A DNA stretch of 64,000 bases from Petrolisthes cinctipes. Its lineage: Eukaryota; Arthropoda; Malacostraca; Decapoda; Porcellanidae. The stretch is from positions 1 through 64,000 of the forward strand of contig JAWQEG010000282.1 in the NCBI GenBank assembly GCA_033782935.1, given 5' to 3'. The translations under genes were made by a program, and so were the position numbers. Shown piece after piece: positions 55,985 to 64,000 of this stretch. How positions within the stretch are numbered: the stretch's first letter is position 1; each line of letters starts with the position of its first letter. The notes under the pieces are model-generated. The model did not search any database and was not told the origin of the DNA. It saw only the letters and a list, made by a program, of their open reading frames with translations.

Positions 55985-56715
55985 ATAGTCCCCATGCAGA
56001 CTCTTAAGAACCCCAGCTACATAGTACCCATGCAGACTCTTAAGAACCCCAGCTACATAGTACCCATGCAGACTCTTAAGAACCCCAGCTACATAGTACC
56101 CATGCAGACTCTTAAGAACCCCAGTTACATAGTACCCACACAGACTCTTAAGAACCCCAGCTACATAGTACCCATGCAGACTCTTAAGAACCCCAGCTAC
56201 ATAGTACCCACGCAGACTCTTAAGAACCCCAGCTACATAGTACCCATGCAGACTCTTAAGAACCCCAGCTACATAGTACCCATGCAGACTCTTAAGAACC
56301 CCAGCTACATAGTACCCATGCAGACTCTTAAGAACCCCAGTTACATAGTACCCACACAGACTCTTAAGAACCCCAGCTACATAGTACCCATGCAGACTCT
56401 TAAGAACCCCAGCTACATAGTACCCACGCAGACTCTTAAGAACCCCAGCTACATAGTACCCATGCAGACTCTTAAGAACCCCAGTTACATAGTACCCATG
56501 CAGACTCTTAAGAACCCCTGCTACATAGTACCCATGCAGACTCTTAAGAACCCCAGCTACATAGTACCCATGCAGACTCTTAAGAACCCCAGTTACATAG
56601 TACCCATGCAGACTCTTAAGAACCCCAGCTACATAGTACCCATGCAGACTCTTAAGAACCCCAGCTACATAGTACCCATGCAGACTCTTAAGAACCCCAG
56701 CTACATAGTACCCAA
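55985..56715. repeat. 36-bp VNTR, 20 units in P4
   Basis: From ATG at 55,994 to AAG at 56,714 there are exactly 20 periods of 36 bp, against 31 in P1 and about 5 in P2. The unit sequence is the same as in P1. Confidence 0.95.
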
Positions 56716-56729
56716 GCAGACTAAAAGTA

Positions 56730-59700
56730 CCCAAGCTACATCTTCACCTGGTTTCCTGTTGATGTTGACCAGAGTCTTGCCGAGGGACACCCTGGTGTGT
56801 ACGCTGCCTTTCGTTTCCTCAAGGATCTTCTTCTTCAGATTTTCCGATATTTTTAAGGGGCCGTCGTTTCCTGTTTGGGGCATCCTGTTCTATCATTATC
56901 TTGTCTTGCTGGTCCCTCGCAATTCTGTTCTTCCATCTAAGCTTCGGTCTTCCTCTACCTCCTCTTTCCTCCACTTCTATATTCATGATTCTTCTTCACA
57001 CTTGGTTCTCTTCCGTACATATACAATGTCCATACCACTGTAGTATTCTTTGCTGTACCATCTTCGATACTTCCATCATCTTGGTCATTTCGCTAATATG
57101 TTCATTCCGGATACTATCTCTTCTTGTGACTCAACACATCCACCTCAGCATTCACATTTCCGCAATTTCCAGTTTCTGTTCTTGAGCTTTCATTATATTA
57201 TAAAGCTTCCATTTAATCTTTGCACTAATTCTCTTGTCACATAGAACTCCGGTTGACTTTCTCCAGTTCATTCAAGCTCACTGTATTCTCTGGCTACTTT
57301 CAGCCTCAATATCTTTGAAACTTCTGATCCCATGTATTTGAAATTCTGCACCTTCTTGATATTTTTGCATCCATTCTGTCTTATCCCTGCCCTGCCTCCC
57401 ATCACCTCTCACCCATCAATAATCCATCATAAGTTCTGCTTAAGCTTCATGCCTCTATCCTCCAGGGCTTGACTCCTTTCCAGTTTGTGCTCACGTCAAC
57501 CAATACAATGTCATCTAAGAATAAAGCGCTACATGTAACCTCCTCTCTAACATCTGCAGTCATCACATCCATCACAAGATCGAAAATGTAAGGGCTGAGA
57601 ACCGACACTCTTCCATCATTCTAACAACACTTCTTACTCGAGCCGTTGTTCCTGCATACATACTGTATCTTGCAGAACAATTACATACATCTTAGGAACT
57701 TCTTTCACCTTCATACATCTCCAAACTTCCTGCTTTGAAACCCAATCATACACTTTCTCCAGATCAATGAACACCAAGTGTAGCTCTTTCTGCTTTCTTC
57801 TGAACTTCTCTGTTGGCTGTCTCAAAGAAACTATTGCATCCACTGTCCCTTTTCCGGTATAAACCCGAACTGTTCTTCTCTTACACAAGTTTCTCTCCAT
57901 ATTCTCTCTTCTATCTAATACAGAACTCATGCATAGATTTCCATCATCTAAAACATAGGTTTTATGCCTCTGTAATTACTACAGTCCTGGATGTCTCCTT
58001 TCTCTTTATAAATCAGTACCAGTACATTGTAGCCAGCCAATCTCATAATATATTCACTCCTTTTCTCCCTAAACATTTCCACTCTTTGACTGGTAATACC
58101 ATCAGGACCAACTGTCTTTCCTTCTTTCATTTTTAGTAACGCTATTTGTAGTTCCTCTCCATTAATATCTTGTACTTCTCTTACATGCTGATTTCCATCT
58201 TCTATAGTTTTCCTCATTCAATAATTCCCTGGTGATGTGGGCAAAACTTTAAGGGTTTTGGCGCCCCTTCGGCCTCAGCCACAAGCTTTTAGTTCTTCAA
58301 CTGTCCCTCTTTCCTTTCTATCTCCTTCCTGCTTGCTGTCTCCACTCTCCATCACCTTTTTCTTGCGCTATATGACCTCGCTGTTGCGGAGCCTAATATC
58401 AATCAATCAATCAATCAATCAGTCATTCAATAATTTCTCAAAATACACCATGTATTTACACCATCCTTATCTGTCAACACTCTCCCTCCTCATCCTTGAT
58501 CTACTTGATGTGTGTTAGATCTTTGGTGGCTTTGTTTCTGTTCTTCGCTATCCTATACATATTCTTCTGTCCCTCTGTCGCCTCTAGCTACTCATAGAAA
58601 TCATTCGTTGCTGTCGCCTTACCCTGTGCTACTGCTCCTTTGTATTCTATACAAGCCACTTTCCAAGCCTCTCTAATCTCTTTCGAAACATTTGTGTCAT
58701 AGGCTCTCTTTGCTTTTTCTGTTTACTGATTTTTCTCCAGTGTATTCTGGTTCAACCACCAAGTTTCTTTATTATTTTGTTGTTCTTTGCCAAATGTTTT
58801 ACTGACAACTTCTTCCTCTTTATCAAATCACATTAATATTCTCTTTCCACCAGGTGTTCGTATTTTATTCTGGTTTGATGTTACACAGAAATGCTTCATT
58901 AAAGTCTGCCTCAGTTCTTGATGTTTCATTCTACACCCTTTTATCTTTGGTTCTCCCTTCGAAGTTCAAATTCCTGCAGTAATATAATCTGATACCACTA
59001 AACACACACAACCCCCCCCTCCCCAACCCTGTCCCGTAAATCACCGTACCCCCCTAGCACACACAACCCCCCCTCCCCAAGCCTGTCTCTCTATTTCTGC
59101 ACCCCCTAAACACTTTCCCCTCTTATCGTTTTACAATTCTTCAGTTCAGCCAGTTGCCCTCTCCTATACAAAATGATATCTATCTGTGTCTGCCTTACTG
59201 CACTGCTGTATGTAGCATAATATTTGCACGTAAAGAAGGTGTTACAAATTGCAAGATCAAATGCCACTGCGAAATGCACTCTTCATTCTCCTTCCTCATT
59301 CATCTCGCCGATGCCATGTCCTCCATAAACTCTACCTATATTTTCACCAACATGTCTATTTAGGTCACATCCGATAATTACTCTCTCGTCTGCAAACATC
59401 GACGTCATGAACTCATTCATTGTTCTCCAGAACTCAATTTTATCTTCCTATTCACATGCTACTTGTGGAACACATCTAGTTACTATGTTCAACACCTTTT
59501 CTCCACGACACACCTTTATTCGCATTATTCTATAATATATCCCTTTAACCTACACTTCCTTATCTTTCATATATCCTTGCTGATAATGATCCACTTCTTC
59601 CATAGTTGTTAGCTCCACTGTACAGCATCTTATAACCAATGCCTATCTCCTTTGCTTTATTTAATTTCCATCTTCTTTCCTGTACACACAATATATCCAT

Positions 59701-59870
59701 CTGCTTTCTCTCCATAACATCTACAAGCTCTACAACGCCTGGTAATGCTGCCAACATTCAGGGTTCTGACTCGTTTCCTCTAGGATGGTTCCCCTGTATT
59801 ACTGTTGACTGTAGTCTTCCTCAACTACCTCCACTTGAGATTTCCTTCCATTTCCTCTCGTGTCTTCCAC
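56730..59870 (-). pseudogene. RTE-type LINE, P4 copy
   Basis: Same decayed element as 9,310-12,470. Minus-strand endonuclease piece ELVDVMERKQMDILCVQERR (59,560-59,757), RT pieces KEGKTVGPDGI (57,948-58,217) and LHLVFIDLEKVYD (57,634-57,930), LFLDDIVLVDVS near 57,500. Shared lesions show that it was already dead before duplication. It carries the SINE at 58,227-58,423. P1 has a few extra bases near 10,060, and P4 lacks the 104-bp tandem duplication. Confidence 0.8.
58227..58423 (+). mobile_element. SINE, P4 copy of the 10,819 insertion
   Basis: Flanked by CATTCAATAATT at 58,215-58,226 and 58,424-58,435, the same insertion as in P1. The (AATC)n tail is shorter. Confidence 0.85.
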
Positions 59871-59880
59871 CCTGTGATGT

Positions 59881-60085
59881 CTCCCTGGGGCAGGGGGCTA
59901 CAAATATCTCCCCAGTATCCCTGCTTGTTGTTAAATGACTAAAAGCGGCTTTCACTTCAATTGTCCCTATTTTCATGTAACCTTAGTACTTACTGTCCCA
60001 CCTCTCAATCACTTTCTTCCTTTGGGGCCATAGGACCTCGCTGTTACAGCGCCTAATATCAATAAATCAATCAATCAACCAGTGT
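59881..60085 (+). mobile_element. SINE, P4 copy of the 12,580 insertion
   Basis: Same boundaries and flanks as 12,580-12,783: it starts after CCACCCTGTGATGT and ends in an (AATC)n-like tail before CCAGTGTGTGATG. Confidence 0.75.
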
Positions 60086-60360
60086 GTGATGTGTGGAAAC
60101 TTCATAATGACTAGCCTTGTTGCTGAAGAGTTGGACTCATCTTCTGGTACCGTTCACCCTTGTTGAAGTGTGTCTGGTGTGTGACTGATCATAACTCCAT
60201 GATGTGTTATGTTAGGAGTAAACCATCATGTCCTACTGCCTCCACCTATGAGCCTCCAAGTCCTGGGAACTTGTTTCTGTGGAAGTGACCACGTTGCTTT
60301 CAGCCAGGAGATAACGTGTGTCATGGTTGTGATTGATGCTAGTCCCCAACTCGTGCCTCT
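60086..60360 (+). pseudogene. I-like LINE ORF1 fragment, decayed zinc-knuckle region, P4 copy
   Basis: Same as 12,784-13,044: GTGGAAACTTCATAATGAC, then GTAAACCATCATGTCCTACT and TTCAGCCAGGAGATAACGTG, leading straight into the satellite at the position of the proline-rich linker. The coiled-coil part beyond the array is outside the window. Confidence 0.65.
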
Positions 60361-63300
60361 ACTACCACAGTACTTCATCCACCATCACCTTCCCAGTGTA
60401 TTACCACAGTACTTCATCCACCATCACCTTCCCAGTCTATTACCACAGCCTACTACCACAGTACTTCATCCACCATCACCTTCCCAGTGTATTACCACAG
60501 CCTACTACCACAGTACTTCATCCACCATCACCTTCCCAGTGTATTACCACAGCCTACTACCACAGTACTTCATCCACCATCACCTTCCCAGTCTATTACC
60601 ACAGTACTTCATCCACCATCACCTTCCCAGTGTATTACCACAGTACTTCATCCACCATCACCTTCCCAGTGTATTACCACAGTACTTCATCCACCATCAC
60701 CTTCCCAGTGTATTACCACAGCCTACTACCACAGTACTTCATCCACCATCACCTTCCCAGTGTATTACCACAGCCTACTACCACAGTACTTCATCCACCA
60801 TCACCTTCCCAGTGTATTACCACAGCCTACTACCACAGTACTTCATCCACCATCACCTTCCCAGTCTATTACCACAGTCTACTACCACAGTACTTCATCC
60901 ACCATCACCTTCCCAGTCTATTACCACAGTCTACTACCACAGTACTTCATCCACCATCACCTTCCCAGTCTATTACCACAGTCTACTACCACAGTACTTC
61001 ATCCACCATCACCTTCCCAGTGTATTACCACAGCCTACTACCACAGTACTTCATCCACTATCACCTTCCCAGTGTATTACCACAGCCTACTACCACAGTA
61101 CTTCATCCACCATCACCTTCCCAGTGTATTACCACAGTACTTCATCCACCATCACCTTCCCAGTCTATTACCACAGTACTTCATCCACCATCACCTTCCC
61201 AGTCTATTACCACAGCCTACTACCACAGTACTTCATCCACCATCACCTTCCCAGTGTATTACCACAGCCTACTACCACAGTACTTCATCCACCATCACCT
61301 TCCCAGTGTATTACCACAGCCTACTACCACAGTACTTCATCCACCATCACCTTCCCAGTGTATTACCACAGCCTACTACCACAGTACTTCATCCACCATC
61401 ACCTTCCCAGTGTATTACCACAGCCTACTACCACAGTACTTCATCCACCATCACCTTCCCAGTCTATTACCACAGTACTTCATCCACCATCACCTTCCCA
61501 GTGTATTACCACAGTACTTCATCCACCATCACCTTCCCAGTGTATTACCACAGTACTTCATCCACCATCACCTTCCCAGTGTATTACCACAGCCTACTAC
61601 CACAGTACTTCATCCACCATCACCTTCCCAGTGTATTACCACAGCCTACTACCACAGTACTTCATCCACCATCACCTTCCCAGTGTATTACCACAGCCTA
61701 CTACCACAGTACTTCATCCACCATCACCTTCCCAGTGTATTACCACAGCCTACTACCACAGTACTTCATCCACCATCACCTTCCCAGTCTATTACCACAG
61801 TCTACTACCACAGTACTTCATCCACCATCACCTTCCCAGTCTATTACCACAGTCTACTACCACAGTACTTCATCCACCATCACCTTCCCAGTCTATTACC
61901 ACAGTCTACTACCACAGTACTTCATCCACCATCACCTTCCCAGTGTATTACCACAGCCTACTACCACAGTACTTCATCCACTATCACCTTCCCAGTGTAT
62001 TACCACAGCCTACTACCACAGTACTTCATCCACCATCACCTTCCCAGTGTATTACCACAGTACTTCATCCACCATCACCTTCCCAGTCTATTACCACAGT
62101 ACTTCATCCACCATCACCTTCCCAGTCTATTACCACAGCCTACTACCACAGTACTTCATCCACTATCACCTTCCCAGTGTATTACCACAGCCTACTACCA
62201 CAGTACTTCATCCACCATCACCTTCCCAGTGTATTACCACAGCCTACTACCACAGTACTTCATCCACCATCACCTTCCCAGTGTATTACCACAGTACTTC
62301 ATCCGCCATCACCTTCCCAGTCTATTACCACAGTACTTCATCCACCATCACCTTCCCAGTGTATTACCACAGCCTACTACCACAGTACTTCATCCACCAT
62401 CACCTTCCCAGTGTATTACCACAGCCTACTACCACAGTACTTCATCCACCATCACCTTCCCAGTGTATTACCACAGTACTTCATCCACCATCACCTTCCC
62501 AGTCTATTACCACAGTACTTCATCCACCATCACCTTCCCAGTCTATTACCACAGCCTACTACCACAGTACTTCATCCACCATCACCTTCCCAGTGTATTA
62601 CCACAGCCTACTACCACAGTACTTCATCCACCATCACCTTCCCAGTGTATTACCACAGCCTACTACCACAGTACTTCATCCACCATCACCTTCCCAGTGT
62701 ATTACCACAGCCTACTACCACAGTACTTCATCCACCATCACCTTCCCAGTGTATTACCACAGCCTACTACCACAGTACTTCATCCACCATCACCTTCCCA
62801 GTCTATTACCACAGTACTTCATCCACCATCACCTTCCCAGTGTATTACCACAGTACTTCATCCACCATCACCTTCCCAGTGTATTACCACAGTACTTCAT
62901 CCACCATCACCTTCCCAGTGTATTACCACAGCCTACTACCACAGTACTTCATCCACCATCACCTTCCCAGTGTATTACCACAGCCTACTACCACAGTACT
63001 TCATCCACCATCACCTTCCCAGTGTATTACCACAGCCTACTACCACAGTACTTCATCCACCATCACCTTCCCAGTGTATTACCACAGCCTACTACCACAG
63101 TACTTCATCCACCATCACCTTCCCAGTCTATTACCACAGTCTACTACCACAGTACTTCATCCACCATCACCTTCCCAGTCTATTACCACAGTCTACTACC
63201 ACAGTACTTCATCCACCATCACCTTCCCAGTCTATTACCACAGTCTACTACCACAGTACTTCATCCACCATCACCTTCCCAGTGTATTACCACAGCCTAC

Positions 63301-64000
63301 TACCACAGTACTTCATCCACTATCACCTTCCCAGTGTATTACCACAGCCTACTACCACAGTACTTCATCCACCATCACCTTCCCAGTGTATTACCACAGT
63401 ACTTCATCCACCATCACCTTCCCAGTCTATTACCACAGTACTTCATCCACCATCACCTTCCCAGTCTATTACCACAGCCTACTACCACAGTACTTCATCC
63501 ACTATCACCTTCCCAGTGTATTACCACAGCCTACTACCACAGTACTTCATCCACCATCACCTTCCCAGTGTATTACCACAGCCTACTACCACAGTACTTC
63601 ATCCACCATCACCTTCCCAGTGTATTACCACAGTACTTCATCCACCATCACCTTCCCAGTCTATTACCACAGTACTTCATCCACCATCACCTTCCCAGTG
63701 TATTACCACAGCCTACTACCACAGTACTTCATCCACCATCACCTTCCCAGTGTATTACCACAGCCTACTACCACAGTACTTCATCCACCATCACCTTCCC
63801 AGTGTATTACCACAGTACTTCATCCACCATCACCTTCCCAGTGTATTACCACAGCCTACTACCACAGTACTTCATCCACCATCACCTTCCCAGTGTATTA
63901 CCACAGCCTACTACCACAGTACTTCATCCACCATCACCTTCCCAGTGTATTACCACAGTACTTCATCCACCATCACCTTCCCAGTGTATTACCACAGCCT
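60357..64000 (+). repeat. Linker-derived satellite, more than 3.6 kb, continues past the window
   Basis: Roughly 80 units, either 39 bp (TATTACCACAG to CCTTCCCAGTG) or 52 bp with an added 13-bp block CCTACTACCACAG or TCTACTACCACAG. Both lengths are multiples of 13. Variants (final G or C; CACTATCACC for CACCATCACC at 61,056, 61,979, 62,161, 63,318 and 63,500; one CCGCCATC near 62,305) recur in blocks, showing higher-order repetition. All three plus frames stay open (YYHSTSSTITFPV, ITTVLHPPSPSQC, LPQYFIHHHLPSV). The second is the ancestral ORF1 linker frame. It is open to the window edge, but I do not call it a gene. Confidence 0.95.

Noticed and set aside
60357..64000. CRISPR-like array
   Set aside because: Units are contiguous with no unique spacers, the setting is eukaryotic and the repeat derives from a LINE coding segment.

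Overview
This looks like repeat-dominated nuclear DNA from an arthropod, most likely a decapod crustacean. The pointers are interstitial (CCTAA)n, which is the arthropod telomere motif TTAGG on the other strand, very long (GA)n/(CT)n and (GT)n tracts, SINEs with (AATC)n tails, and many decayed non-LTR retrotransposons with a few DNA transposons. The species call is inference. I found no convincing host protein-coding gene, rRNA or tRNA; nearly every long open frame is transposon debris or an open frame through a tandem repeat.

Layout. 1-15.0 kb (P1): a 3.2-kb G-rich minisatellite, a conserved non-coding block, fragments of a Jockey/CR1-like LINE and of an I-like LINE ORF1, a 36-bp VNTR, a nearly full-length but decayed RTE-type LINE (minus strand) carrying a SINE, then the second half of the I-like ORF1 with a Pro/Ser-linker minisatellite. 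15.0-21.9 kb (P2): the same material inverted, so 4.8-11.6 and 15.0-20.2 kb form a very large inverted repeat. 21.9-25.8 kb: hAT-like debris, a 110-bp-arm foldback, a truncated RTE reverse transcriptase and a 97-bp triplication. 25.8-32.9 kb (P3): another copy of the 1-5.4 kb block, interrupted by a MITE, a LINE 3' end, an (AAT)n tract and an LTR-like element. 32.9-39.7 kb: an ACAC-rich satellite split by two LINEs in opposite orientations, both with target-site duplications. 39.8-43.5 kb: Z-DNA-prone sequence, telomere-like repeats, then a 2.75-kb Helitron-like element with both termini. 44-49.35 kb: an I-like LINE (zinc-knuckle ORF1; endonuclease, RT and RNase H) ending in poly(A) inside a Ty3/Gypsy gag gene whose LTR follows (49.35-50.85 kb) and is itself inserted in another I-like copy. 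52.4-64 kb (P4): a third copy of the P1 block, ending in more than 3.6 kb of the linker-derived satellite that runs off the window.

The most interesting result is how the tandem repeats relate to the mobile elements. The 39/52-bp satellite at 60.4-64.0 kb descends from the proline-rich linker of the I-like LINE ORF1: the single-copy form is at 45.4 kb, a short array at 13.0 kb, and a large array with 13-bp-quantised higher-order periods at the window end. P1, P2 and P4 also let several insertions be read against empty sites.
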